From assembly GCA_964500805.1 (NCBI GenBank), contig CAZCQH010000003.1, positions 134,118 through 198,117 on the forward strand: a DNA stretch of 64,000 nucleotides, given 5' to 3'. The notes below the pieces were generated by a model. The model worked only from the letters and a program-made list of their open reading frames with translations, had not been told where the DNA came from and made no database searches. The stretch comes from Ga0077555 sp964500805 (GTDB taxonomy: Bacteria > Pseudomonadota > Alphaproteobacteria > Rhizobiales > Hyphomicrobiaceae). Shown here piece after piece: positions 34,863 to 43,177 of the stretch. The translations under genes were made by a program, and so were the position numbers. Numbering within the stretch: position 1 is the stretch's first letter; each line of letters begins with the position of its first letter.

Positions 34863-36824
34863 TCACTGTCCCGATCCGTGGCTTGTCTTCTGCCAATAAA
34901 AGGGACGAGAGACCAGCTGAATCAACGCAGCGTACCCTGCAAACGCAATCAACAGCCAGTAGAGAGGCATCAGGAACGCCCACCCGGCGAGATTGGCGCG
35001 GCCACGTTTGATCGCGGCAACGATTGCGACGCCGATTGCCAGGCCGAAGCCAACCGCTGTGTTGCCTATCGCCAACCACCAAAGCCCGCGTTGCAAGGTT
35101 GTTTCGACTTGCACGGCTTCATTGTCAGGCGCGATCAGTGCCGCGATGAGCAAAATGTAGATCAGGGGATGCGCGAGTACCGCGACCAGGATTGCGCCCA
35201 TCAGCATTTGCAGGCCGAGAAACCCGCGAAGTCCGAGCTCGCGCGCGGTGCGGAAGGGCCGGCGCATATGGACAAGATAGGTTTGCGTCCAACCTTTGAG
35301 CCAGCGTGTCCTCTGGCCGCGCCAGTTGCGCCAGCGAACGGGAGCCTCCTCCCAGGTCGTCGAGCGGAGTGTCCCTGTTCGATACCCGAGGCGCGCCAGG
35401 CGAATGCCAAGATCTGCATCCTCCGTCACATTGAAGGGATCCCAACCGCCGACACGACGCAGCAGCGCAACAGGAAAATGGTTCGACGTGCCGCCCAGCG
35501 GCAAAGGCAGCCGCATGCGTTCGAGCGCCGGCAAGATGCCGTCGAACAAGACCGAGTACTCGAGGGTGAACTGCCGGGTGTAGAAGCTGGCTTGGGGATT
35601 GTAAGTGTTGAGCCGCGCCTGAACGCACGCGAGATCGGGATTGCCATCGCGAAATCGCTCAAGCGCATCGCGGAGCTGTGACGGTTCCGGCCGATCTTCG
35701 GCATCGTAAACAACCACGTAGCTGCCGCGAACGAGGCCCAGCGCATAATTGAGCGCGCGCGGCTTGGTGCGCGGCGTCCCCCGCGGCACGACAACAATAC
35801 GGAAATTGCCCGGGAGCTCCAGCTCGGATGCAGCGTGCCGCGTCTTGCGATCCTCTTCCTCGAAGAGCAGCAAGACCTCGAGGCGTGTTGCGGGATAGTC
35901 GAGCGCGGCGAGCGCCTGGACAAGGTTCGGCAGTACGTCGACTTCGTCGTAAAGCGGCACCAGAACGCTATAGACGGGCAAATCACGATCAGGCAGGCGC
36001 ATGGCCGGCGGTTTCTTCCGTTCGGTGGAACGCAATAGTTCCCTGAGCGCCAGGCAGCGGAGTACCGCCACCAGGAAGAATGGAACGGTGAGGATCGTGA
36101 TGGAGGTGGTGACAGCTGCCTTCCAGTCGAGGACGAAGGCAGCGGACACACAAGCGACCAAAATCAAGAGCGCGCCATGCTGCCAGCGCGCGTCCGGCTG
36201 CGATGCACTCAGCTCGGGCGTCAGCCGCAGCAAGCCGTGCACTGCATTTTGGATGAGCCTGTCTCGGGCATGATTATGGCTCAAGAAGATAGATTCCAGC
36301 TCGGCCGACGTCGCGAACACGACCCGCCGCCCGGTGCGGGTGTGGGCCGCGACGAACCGCCAGAGCTCGGGCGGGGAGAACGCCATCGGCCGAACAGCAG
36401 TCACCGGTGTTCTGTCGGATGCGACAACAGACAATTGCGACGGTTGCACCAGAAGCGCGCCTGCGGCCTCAACTGGGGCATACCGCTGGCGGCCGACAAT
36501 GGGCACGCGCAGCAAGGCAGCCAGAATTTTGACGTAGTCGGCCTCTGATATCCATCCGAGCATAACCAGCACTTCGTGGACCGGCGAGCCCCAGTCAGCC
36601 GCGATCACCGTCGCGCGCTGCAAAGTCGGGGCATCGATGAGGCGGCCAACCAGAAATTCGTAGCTTCTGTCAGTGCACGCGGTGTTCACCGGCGGAGGCA
36701 AGCGGGCAGGCGAATGCGACCGCCGGGCAGACTGTCCCGCTGCAGCCACATGGGCTAAGCTCGACCGAAGATTCGTCGGCTGCGGTGCAGTGAATGGAGC
36801 GTTCGTTGTGGGCACGCGACACAT
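34863..36824 (-). CDS. Family 2 glycosyltransferase with N-terminal MshEN/GspE-N-like region
   Basis: About 653 residues from ATG 36824 (the frame is open to 36932). Residues about 50-170 resemble the MshEN/GspE-N helical module (EVLVMLGWISEADYVKILAALLRVPI), which in other proteins can bind cyclic-di-GMP. Two membrane helices follow (about 230-280), then the processive GT-2 domain with the nucleotide-sugar DAED motif, TEDADLG and QRTRWLKG, and finally four membrane helices. It is laid out like cellulose or hyaluronan synthases, but substrate is unknown. Divergent from the binding-protein gene. Confidence 0.88.
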   Translation of the reverse strand: MCRVPTTNAPFTAPQPTNLRSSLAHVAAAGQSARRSHSPARLPPPVNTACTDRSYEFLVGRLIDAPTLQRATVIAADWGSPVHEVLVMLGWISEADYVKILAALLRVPIVGRQRYAPVEAAGALLVQPSQLSVVASDRTPVTAVRPMAFSPPELWRFVAAHTRTGRRVVFATSAELESIFLSHNHARDRLIQNAVHGLLRLTPELSASQPDARWQHGALLILVACVSAAFVLDWKAAVTTSITILTVPFFLVAVLRCLALRELLRSTERKKPPAMRLPDRDLPVYSVLVPLYDEVDVLPNLVQALAALDYPATRLEVLLLFEEEDRKTRHAASELELPGNFRIVVVPRGTPRTKPRALNYALGLVRGSYVVVYDAEDRPEPSQLRDALERFRDGNPDLACVQARLNTYNPQASFYTRQFTLEYSVLFDGILPALERMRLPLPLGGTSNHFPVALLRRVGGWDPFNVTEDADLGIRLARLGYRTGTLRSTTWEEAPVRWRNWRGQRTRWLKGWTQTYLVHMRRPFRTARELGLRGFLGLQMLMGAILVAVLAHPLIYILLIAALIAPDNEAVQVETTLQRGLWWLAIGNTAVGFGLAIGVAIVAAIKRGRANLAGWAFLMPLYWLLIAFAGYAALIQLVSRPFYWQKTSHGSGQ

Positions 36825-36932
36825 AGGTGTTTTGTTGAATGATCGACGATGGACTGGCACTTCCGGAAGCCAGATCGCTGGGGGGCTGAACAAAGCGTGT
36901 CCCGCCGACCGGCGCCCGAAGGCCGAGGCCAA

Positions 36933-37772
36933 ATGCTAATAATGATGAAAAGAATTCTGTTTTTCTGGATTTGTCAAATCTTGTTCATTTATGGAGTATT
37001 GGCATGCCATACTCAACTTTCGCGTGCACAGACAGCAGCCGCCGTGCCCGCTGAGGCGGTTGATCTACCGCGCCGCGTTATCGTTCGCTTCATAACCGAT
37101 ACCGACTTCCCGCCATTTCACTATTATGATGAGGAGGGCGTGCTGACGGGCTTCAACATCGACGTCGCACGCGCAATCTGCCTGGAGATGCAGGCGGCCT
37201 GTGACATCCAACCGCGTTCATGGGCGGAGCTCATACCCGCTTTGAAGCGGGGCGAGGCCGATGCGGTCATCGCCTCGCACGCGATCACGGCCGCCGCGCT
37301 CGCAGAGGTCGATTTCTCAGACCGCTACTACTATACGCCTGCCTGGTTCGCCGGACGGCGGGGCGGCAACCTCGTTGTGACGCCCGAAGGTCTTGAAGGG
37401 CTGAAGATCGGGGTCGCCCGTCAGGGGCCGCACGAGGCCTATCTCAAGACTTTTTTCCGCGACAGCGCGATCGTTCCCTTTGAGAGCGGGGACTTGGCGC
37501 GCGATGCGCTGACATCGGGCAAGATCGATCTCATTTTCGACGACGGCATCTCGCTTGCGTTCTGGCTCAACGGGACGCTGTCGCGGGGCTGCTGCGAGTT
37601 GAAGGGTGGTCCTTTCTACGAGCCCAAGTTCTTCGGCGACGGTGTCGGCGTGATGATCGGCAAGCAGGATCCGCAGCTTAAGGGCCTGATCAATCAGGCG
37701 CTCCGGCAGATCCGGGCCTCGGGCCGCATGGAGGAGCTCCAGCTGCGATACTTTCCATCGCGCGTGTTCTGA
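36933..37772 (+). CDS. Periplasmic amino-acid-type substrate-binding protein (SBP_bac_3)
   Basis: About 279 residues. A hydrophobic leader (residues 4-22, Cys-containing) suggests export, possibly as a lipoprotein, though the lipobox is imperfect. The mature part has FPPFHYYDEEGVLTGFNIDVARAIC, the family signature of solute-binding family 3, then ADAVIASHAIT and FSDRYYYTPAWF. No permease or ATPase gene is adjacent. It could also act as a sensor-type binding protein. Two consecutive cysteines (CC) near residue 236 are unusual. Start may instead be ATG 36945. Confidence 0.85.
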   Translation: MLIMMKRILFFWICQILFIYGVLACHTQLSRAQTAAAVPAEAVDLPRRVIVRFITDTDFPPFHYYDEEGVLTGFNIDVARAICLEMQAACDIQPRSWAELIPALKRGEADAVIASHAITAAALAEVDFSDRYYYTPAWFAGRRGGNLVVTPEGLEGLKIGVARQGPHEAYLKTFFRDSAIVPFESGDLARDALTSGKIDLIFDDGISLAFWLNGTLSRGCCELKGGPFYEPKFFGDGVGVMIGKQDPQLKGLINQALRQIRASGRMEELQLRYFPSRVF

Positions 37773-37932
37773 CGGTGTCGACCGCGTCTTTGGAGGCTCA
37801 CTCGAGTTTCTCGTTGAGATCGAGGCGGGCCTCACAACATTGCCGCGAGCCGCCAACTGAACGACGTGGTGAACCGAAGCAGCCGTCACCCGGATTGCGG
37901 TACCGCGGTTCGACTGCTTCGTTGCCACACAT

Positions 37933-38358
37933 TCACTTCGGGATCGAAGGCAGAGCTTTGGCCTGTTCCGCAGTCATGTTGATGATGATGCGATCCGTAC
38001 CAAGCTGAAATTGCCCCGGCGTGAGGCGAACACGCGTCTCGCCCATCCCCAGGAAGCCGCCGAGATCGGCATGGAGCTCTGTGACGCGGCCATTTCCTTC
38101 GCGCACGAAAGCCGCGACTTCGCCGAGATCCTGGCCGTCGCTGCTGTATACGGGCTTGTCGACCCACGTTTTCGCTTGCTCATCATTCAGAACGAGTTGC
38201 GCTGATGGCGCCGTGGTCGAAGGTGCCGGTGTCGCCTGGGTCGAAGCCGGCGGCACCGTGGTCGCGGGGGGCGCAGACGGTGCAGGTGGGCTCGACTGGG
38301 CCAACACAGCGCTCGCGGTGATCATTGTTGCGATTGTAACGCCAAGGTACCTGAGCAT
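37933..38358 (-). CDS. Exported PRC-barrel domain protein
   Basis: 141 residues from ATG 38358, preceded by a strong AGGAGAT. A signal peptide ends near V-L-A-Q (about residue 21), a Pro/Ala/Thr-rich linker follows (22-60), and the last 75 residues form a PRC-barrel-like domain (VDKPVYSSDGQDLGEV, VRLTPGQF). An EcfG-type promoter lies 57 bases upstream, so it probably belongs to the general stress regulon. Similar proteins are abundant stress-induced periplasmic proteins of unknown activity. It is the neighbour of phyR, transcribed in the same direction. Confidence 0.85.
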   Translation of the reverse strand: MLRYLGVTIATMITASAVLAQSSPPAPSAPPATTVPPASTQATPAPSTTAPSAQLVLNDEQAKTWVDKPVYSSDGQDLGEVAAFVREGNGRVTELHADLGGFLGMGETRVRLTPGQFQLGTDRIIINMTAEQAKALPSIPK

Positions 38359-38414
38359 TCTTCCATCTCCTTTTGTGTGCACTTGCTCCCGGCTGGAAGC
38401 CGATCGGGTCGATA

Positions 38415-38439
38415 GACGTGCAAGAGATGCAAAAGTTCC
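38415..38439 (-). promoter_or_regulatory. EcfG-type promoter of the PRC-barrel gene
   Basis: On the minus strand GGAAC (38435-38439) and CGTC (38415-38418) are separated by exactly 16 bases, matching the alphaproteobacterial EcfG consensus GGAAC-N16-CGTT at 8 of 9 positions. Confidence 0.78.
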
Positions 38440-38494
38440 GAATCCGTGCAGAGCTGGGCCTGCTCTCTAGCGTGGACCATTCACACCGATCCCG

Positions 38495-39301
38495 TTAGTG
38501 AGCCGGCCGGTCCTTTCCGAAGAACAGCACCTGACTGACGACGGCTTGGACCATTGCCGGCTGAAATGGCTTGGTGATCAAGAACGCTGGCTCGGAACCC
38601 ATACCCGTCAGCAATCGCTCGGGGAATGCTGTTATGAAGATTACGGGAATATCTCTTCGACTGAGAATATCGCCCACTGCATCGATGCCTGAACTGCCAT
38701 CGGCAAGCTGGATATCGGAAAGAATGATTTCTGGCCCAGTCGCCATTGCAAGTGCACGAGCCTCAGCGCGCGTCTTCGCAATTCCGACCGAGGTGTGACC
38801 GATCTCCCGCACCAAGTGCTCGATATCCATCGCAATAAGCGGCTCATCCTCAATGATCAGAACGCGAGCGGCAATCTGCTCCGCGATTTCACGGCGTGCC
38901 TGGCTCAACAGTTCTTCTACCGCGTTCTCGCTCACGCCGAGAATACCTGCGACTTGCTTAGGCTCGAATTGTTCCAATGCTATCAATAGAAATGCTTGGC
39001 GCGGAAGTGGCGTGATCCTCTCGATCCGCCGGTCGGCAAGGGAGGCTCGCCCTTCGTCACTGACATCCTCGATATGCCTGTTCGACGCCGGCGAGTTCCA
39101 AACCTGATGGAAGACGGTGAAAAGCGCCTGCTTGGCGGGCACATCCGACTGAAACCGTTCAGGCTTCGCGATGATTGCCTCGATTGCAGAGATGACACCG
39201 GCATCTCCGCGATCCTGGCTACCGGTGAGCGTTCTGGCGAAGCGTCGCAAATAGGGAAGTATCGGCGCAATCTCGTCTGCGATGACTGAGCCTCTGCTCA
39301 T
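38495..39301 (-). CDS. phyR: General stress response regulator PhyR
   Basis: 268 residues. The N-terminal half (1-140) mimics an ECF sigma factor (LPYLRRFARTLTGSQ, then a sigma4-like DNA-free domain LPRQAFLLIALEQFEPKQVAGILGVS), and the C-terminal half is a receiver domain with the acidic pair EDE, the phosphoacceptor Asp196 in ILSDIQL, Thr in FITAF and Lys in ITKPF. When phosphorylated, PhyR sequesters NepR and frees EcfG. It overlaps the end of ecfG by four bases (ATGA), so the genes are coupled. A PhyK-like histidine kinase gene is not adjacent. Confidence 0.96.
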   Translation of the reverse strand: MSRGSVIADEIAPILPYLRRFARTLTGSQDRGDAGVISAIEAIIAKPERFQSDVPAKQALFTVFHQVWNSPASNRHIEDVSDEGRASLADRRIERITPLPRQAFLLIALEQFEPKQVAGILGVSENAVEELLSQARREIAEQIAARVLIIEDEPLIAMDIEHLVREIGHTSVGIAKTRAEARALAMATGPEIILSDIQLADGSSGIDAVGDILSRRDIPVIFITAFPERLLTGMGSEPAFLITKPFQPAMVQAVVSQVLFFGKDRPAH

Positions 39302-39858
39302 GAGACCCCCTTTTGCTTTTCCGAGTGTTCAGTTCCGACGACAACCGGTCGTGGCGTCTTTTCGTGTAAATCCAGCAGCTCAGCCAATTTCATTCGAGCT
39401 CGGCTGACTCTGCTTTTCATTGTTCCAACTGCGCAGCCGCATAGCACCGCGGCATCCTCGTAACTGAAGCCTTCGGCGCCAATGAGGACAAGCGCTTCGC
39501 GATGCTCGGGATGCAGTCGCGAAAATGCTCTCTCGAAGTCGATCAAATCCATGTGCGCCGATTGAGACTCGGAAACGCTAGCGGATTCGGGCAGTAAGCC
39601 GCTCCCGCCGTCGAACTCGTGCCGACGCTTTCGCGCCAGAGAGAAGTAGCTATTGCGGAGTATTGTGAAGAGCCACGCCTTCAGGTGCTCGATGCGAGCG
39701 ATGCGCTCGCGATGCTGCCAAGCCTTGATCAGCGTTTCCTGCACCAGGTCGTCAGCCAGATCCATGTTCCGAGTCAAGGACAGCGCGAACGCGCGCAAAT
39801 GAGGAACCAGCGCTTGTACAGGTGCGAACCCATCATCCTCCTCTCGAGAAGACGTCAC
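39298..39858 (-). CDS. ecfG: RNA polymerase sigma factor EcfG
   Basis: 186 residues, an ECF sigma factor with region 2 (ALSLTRNMDLADDLVQETLIKAWQHRER) and region 4 (HREALVLIGAEGFSYEDAAVLCGCAVGTMKSRVSRAR). Sequence pattern and location next to nepR and phyR identify the general stress factor (SigT/EcfG group ECF15). It directs RNA polymerase to GGAAC-N16-CGTT promoters, four of which are found in this window. It begins three bases after the nepR stop codon. Regulation is by NepR sequestration. Confidence 0.96.
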   Translation of the reverse strand: MTSSREEDDGFAPVQALVPHLRAFALSLTRNMDLADDLVQETLIKAWQHRERIARIEHLKAWLFTILRNSYFSLARKRRHEFDGGSGLLPESASVSESQSAHMDLIDFERAFSRLHPEHREALVLIGAEGFSYEDAAVLCGCAVGTMKSRVSRARMKLAELLDLHEKTPRPVVVGTEHSEKQKGVS

Positions 39859-39861
39859 AGC

Positions 39862-40053
39862 TCATCCCCTCTTCTTCAGCTCTTCAAGAAGGCGTTCGAA
39901 TCTGTCGGGGATCGGCGTGTTGAGCTTTTGGCGATAGGTCTCTCGAAGCCGGTGCGAAATGATATCCTGCGCCTCCTTCGGCAACTCAGGCGTCGGCGAC
40001 TTGCTGTCAGGTTCAGGCCGCTTCGACCTATCGCCGGCTGGTTGATCGCTCAC
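39862..40053 (-). CDS. nepR: Anti-sigma factor NepR
   Basis: 63 residues. The disordered acidic/Pro-rich N-terminus is followed by the NepR helices: AQDIISHRLRETYRQKLNTP and PDRFERLLEEL. These helices hold EcfG inactive and, after stress, are bound by phospho-PhyR. It is the first gene of the nepR-ecfG-phyR run and lies 60 bases after the DUF1328 gene. No promoter was seen in that short gap. Confidence 0.95.
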   Translation of the reverse strand: MSDQPAGDRSKRPEPDSKSPTPELPKEAQDIISHRLRETYRQKLNTPIPDRFERLLEELKKRG

Positions 40054-40113
40054 GGCAAATTCGCTCCCGAGATGCCATTGATCTCTCTTTGAATCGCCGA
40101 CGCTTTCATCACT

Positions 40114-40287
40114 TCAGGGCCGCCTGACCAAGCCTGCAATCAAAGAGATCACAAACAGGACGATTGCGACCCAAAACAAGATCCTGGCGCCGTCCATGGC
40201 GGTTCCGGCAACGCCGCCGAATCCGAAGAAAGCCGCAATGAGTGCGACGACTAGAAACACAACAGCATAATAGAGCAGATTGCCCAT
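40114..40287 (-). CDS. DUF1328 (YtjA-like) small membrane protein
   Basis: 57 residues with two transmembrane helices: L-L-Y-Y-A-V-V-F-L-V-V-A-L-I-A to about residue 20, and L-F-W-V-A-I-V-L-F-V-I-S-L-I around 35-53, joined by FGFGGVAGTA. This is the DUF1328/YtjA pattern. GGAGG lies eight bases before ATG 40287. An EcfG-type promoter is 50 bases upstream. Transcription could run on into nepR-ecfG-phyR. Such proteins are often among the most induced genes under osmotic or desiccation stress; their activity is unknown. Confidence 0.9.
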   Translation of the reverse strand: MGNLLYYAVVFLVVALIAAFFGFGGVAGTAMDGARILFWVAIVLFVISLIAGLVRRP

Positions 40288-40336
40288 AGATGCCTCCAAG
40301 CGACGCTTTGCCTAATTGGGCTGATCCCAAAAATAA

Positions 40337-40361
40337 GACGCCGGTGATCACCATTGGTTCC
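40337..40361 (-). promoter_or_regulatory. EcfG-type promoter of the DUF1328 gene
   Basis: Minus-strand GGAAC (40357-40361) and CGTC (40337-40340) with a 16-base spacer. It may also drive nepR-ecfG-phyR downstream, giving positive autoregulation. Confidence 0.78.
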
Positions 40362-40501
40362 ATCCTCTCCCTTCTTTTTGCGCAGTGACCCGGAGTCGCT
40401 GCACGTACTGGAGAGAAGACGAGATCGACCACTTGACCGATCAGCAGGCCGAAATGCGCGTCGGCGAGGCAAACGGTGCATCGCCGACACGTTATGAATG
40501 T

Positions 40502-40699
40502 TCACATCCCGCGGATATAATCGTCGACTTGGCGCTGGGCTTCATCTTTGGTGATGCCGTAGCGCTCCTGAATTTTGCCTTCCAGTTGATCGCGCTTGCC
40601 GTTTATGTGGGAGAGATCGTCATCTGTCAGATCGCCCCATTTTTCCTTGATCTTTCCTGAAAACTGCTTCCAGTTTCCTTCGATCCGATCCCAATTCAT
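40502..40699 (-). CDS. CsbD family stress protein
   Basis: 65 residues. The whole protein fits CsbD/YjbJ: MNWDRIEGNWKQFSGKIKEKWG at the start and YGITKDEAQRQVDDYI at the end. These hydrophilic, partly disordered proteins accumulate in general stress. AAGGAG precedes ATG 40699. An EcfG-type promoter is 88 bases upstream, giving an 80-base leader. Function is unknown, but regulation fits the neighbouring sigma factor. Confidence 0.95.
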   Translation of the reverse strand: MNWDRIEGNWKQFSGKIKEKWGDLTDDDLSHINGKRDQLEGKIQERYGITKDEAQRQVDDYIRGM

Positions 40700-40787
40700 G
40701 ACTCACTCCTTGTTCATTGGGTTGCTGCGATTGACATGGGATCGCTGCGCCACCTGGAAACTCGAGCGATCCAACATCAATGCACTA

Positions 40788-40812
40788 GACGCAAACACCG
40801 CGCGTTGGTTCC
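40788..40812 (-). promoter_or_regulatory. EcfG-type promoter of the csbD-like gene
   Basis: Minus-strand GGAAC (40808-40812), 16-base spacer, CGTC (40788-40791). Confidence 0.75.
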
Positions 40813-41522
40813 CACTCGTTATGCAGCTCGGATCCGTTAGGCAGGGCGAAAAGCACTCGAGCTTGCGGGACGTAGCACGACATCTCAGCTTGAGAAGCTG
40901 TGGCGCACGTCTATCCGCGATGCGCACTCCGCGGAGTGTTCAATACATGACGTCGATCGGTATGGTGTTCAGCTGACTATTATCATCGCCGCTTAGTTCG
41001 CGTATGATTGCTACTGCGTTAACAAACGCAGTCCGCGACTGCGTCAGTTCTTTGAGCTCGATTGCGAGCTCTAACACCATCCCGAGCTGCTCACTGGTCA
41101 TGTATCGACCCGTTGGTGGTGCGCGAGTCTGGCGGCTGGCGGTCGAACCTGCACGATCACACATGGGTGTGCTCCGTCGTTGCCCTCGGTGATTAGACAC
41201 GCGGTTCGGCGCTTTGGTTCCTCGGTTGCTCACAAAGTCGCAGTGGACCGTGTTCCAGGCGGCAACGGCGGCTTCCATTTCGGCCGTGTGCGCGCCGCTG
41301 TTGTCGCCACTTGATAGGAAGGCCACATCGGCGGCCTCTCTGCGGCCCTTGATCTTCGCCGGATCACTTTTCGGGCCGGCCGGCGAAGTCGTTTACATCA
41401 CCTTGAAGCGTTTCACGCTCATCGGAGACGAATTTCTATTCAAACGCATTGGCGTGCTCGAAGAGCACCTTCGGTATTACCACGGCGCGCCCAGGGCAGA
41501 GCCTCGCGATAGCGAGAGGCAC
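40813..41522. other. Mostly non-coding interval between csbD and the P450 gene
   Basis: About 700 bases. Apart from a possible small protein (40940-41101, minus) no supported gene was found. Antisense frames entering the P450 gene are not natural proteins. Confidence 0.45.
40940..41101 (-). CDS. Possible small hypothetical protein
   Basis: 53 residues beginning MTSEQLGMVLELAIELKEL, with a helical, natural-looking composition (Leu, Glu, Ile spaced for an amphipathic helix). There is no ribosome binding site at ATG 41101; the open frame continues upstream to 41326 but that part looks non-natural. It may be a real small stress gene or a chance frame. Confidence 0.3.
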   Translation of the reverse strand: MTSEQLGMVLELAIELKELTQSRTAFVNAVAIIRELSGDDNSQLNTIPIDVMY

Positions 41523-42899
41523 TCAGTGCGCGCCATTAGCGCGCTGCCGCAACCGGAACTGCAACGTGTGGTGAGCCAGTGTCCCTGGCAGCGGTCGGGC
41601 AGGGTCGAGCCGCTTCGGGTCCATCGCAACCACGTCGCGCGCACGGATGATGGCAGCGAGCACCATGGCGCTTACCATGAGCACGAGATTACGACCGGGG
41701 CAGGTTCCTGGGCCCTGGCTAAACTGTACGAAGCGGCCGCCGGGGGGCGGGTTTCCAAGCCAAAGGTGCGGCGCGAAACGGTTGGCGTCGGGGAAAGTCG
41801 CGTCGTCGCGATGGAAGAACGGCGCATAGATGATCAGGCTGGCGCCCTGCGGCAGGTCGCCGCCGGGCCAATGTGTGATCGACGTGGTTCCGCGCAATAT
41901 CAGGGGCGTCGTCGGCCATAGTCGAAGCGACTCCAACATTGCCGAGCGAAGAAGCGGCTGCTCGCCAGATAACGTGGCAGCCTCGGTTGCTTGCCGGCGC
42001 GCCATCTGCATCGCTTCGGGATGAGCGGCGAGCAGCGCCAGCGCGCGATAGATTGCGATGCCGGTCGGTTCGGATGCGAACAGCCAATGGGCGACCTGAT
42101 CGGTTGGTCTCGTGTTTGTGCTCTTGGCGGTGGTGGCAATATGGGCAGCTAAGCTGCCCGGCTCGGCACGGCTCAAACGTGCGTTCAGCGTGTCGTGGAG
42201 CTGGTGCAGAAGCTGGCGCCGGCCGGGATGGAACATTGCCCAATTACCCGCGGCCCGCAGCCTTGCCAACATGGCCGTCATCGCGTGATCATCGCGGGCG
42301 CTGTCACCCAGGACTATGCGCCTGACCACACGTCGCCAGGTCTCGAAGAATTCGTCCGACCGCAGTGTTGTGCCCGTCCATGACAGGAGCGACGCGACCT
42401 CGTTTTCGATGACGGCGGCCATCTTGCCTGCCAGGGTATGAGCTGCAGTCTCGCTCTCCAGCACGCGCTCGTTGAATGCACGCCTTTCAACGCGGTCGGT
42501 GCCTTGCGAGATCAATGAGACGCCGGGTTCGAAATGTGCCAATGCGGCGCGCTTCTCGGCGGTTGCGGTCGCGAACGGCTCGGGTGTCTCGGCCAGCACG
42601 CGCTCAACGAGCTCCGGCGCGAGCAGTACCGCAAAAGTCTTACCGGGAACGGCGAGGACGACCGGACCACCGCCATGGCGATCCCTAAGCCGCTGCATTC
42701 GCCGGATCGCGCGTTCAACAAAGCCAAACCGCTCGGCCGTGCGGACGACACGTGGCCGCCGGATAAGCACACCCTTGGCAAGCGTCGGTAGAATGACCTC
42801 GGACACCACGCCAGCGGTCTCGAGGTAGCTTGCCCAGGCCAGCTTACTTGACGCGGAGCTCGCCTGCTCGTCAGGAGAATTTTCGATGGGCTCGAGCAT
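41523..42899 (-). CDS. Cytochrome P450
   Basis: About 458 residues. The heme-binding loop F-S-Q-G-P-G-T-C-P-G-R-N carries the axial Cys, and the E-S-L-R motif of the K helix is present, followed by PDANRFAPHLWL. The I-helix Thr segment (FASEPTGIAIYRAL) has Thr but lacks the usual acidic partner. The frame starts at TTG 42908, but ATG 42899 is preferred. An exact EcfG-type promoter ends at 42908, so the mRNA may be almost leaderless. It would be a stress-regulated monooxygenase; the substrate is unknown. No ferredoxin gene is adjacent. Confidence 0.92.
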   Translation of the reverse strand: MLEPIENSPDEQASSASSKLAWASYLETAGVVSEVILPTLAKGVLIRRPRVVRTAERFGFVERAIRRMQRLRDRHGGGPVVLAVPGKTFAVLLAPELVERVLAETPEPFATATAEKRAALAHFEPGVSLISQGTDRVERRAFNERVLESETAAHTLAGKMAAVIENEVASLLSWTGTTLRSDEFFETWRRVVRRIVLGDSARDDHAMTAMLARLRAAGNWAMFHPGRRQLLHQLHDTLNARLSRAEPGSLAAHIATTAKSTNTRPTDQVAHWLFASEPTGIAIYRALALLAAHPEAMQMARRQATEAATLSGEQPLLRSAMLESLRLWPTTPLILRGTTSITHWPGGDLPQGASLIIYAPFFHRDDATFPDANRFAPHLWLGNPPPGGRFVQFSQGPGTCPGRNLVLMVSAMVLAAIIRARDVVAMDPKRLDPARPLPGTLAHHTLQFRLRQRANGAH

Positions 42900-42907
42900 A
42901 ACGCTCA

Positions 42908-42932
42908 AACGGCGGATCGGCGCCCTGGTTCC
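42908..42932 (-). promoter_or_regulatory. EcfG-type promoter of the P450 gene
   Basis: Minus-strand GGAAC (42928-42932), 16-base spacer and CGTT (42908-42911): a full match to the EcfG consensus. The predicted transcription start is only a few bases from ATG 42899. Confidence 0.78.
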
Positions 42933-43177
42933 GCTGAATGCAAGGGCAATGCCTGCGAGCAGGCAATTGCGGCAAGCTCGGCCGGTCTCATTGGATACGA
43001 ACCACTTCGTTCAGTAATGAATGAAATCAATAATTCGCTCGCCTCGGCGGAACAGCTGGCCAATTTCTGACCTGCCCGACGAGATGCAGGATGTCTTCGC
43101 CAGGATTATTCTCTAGTCTTGTTCGATCGAATAAAGTTCACGGATGTTCTGTATTTAAAGCGTGCAGGGGTCGCCGG

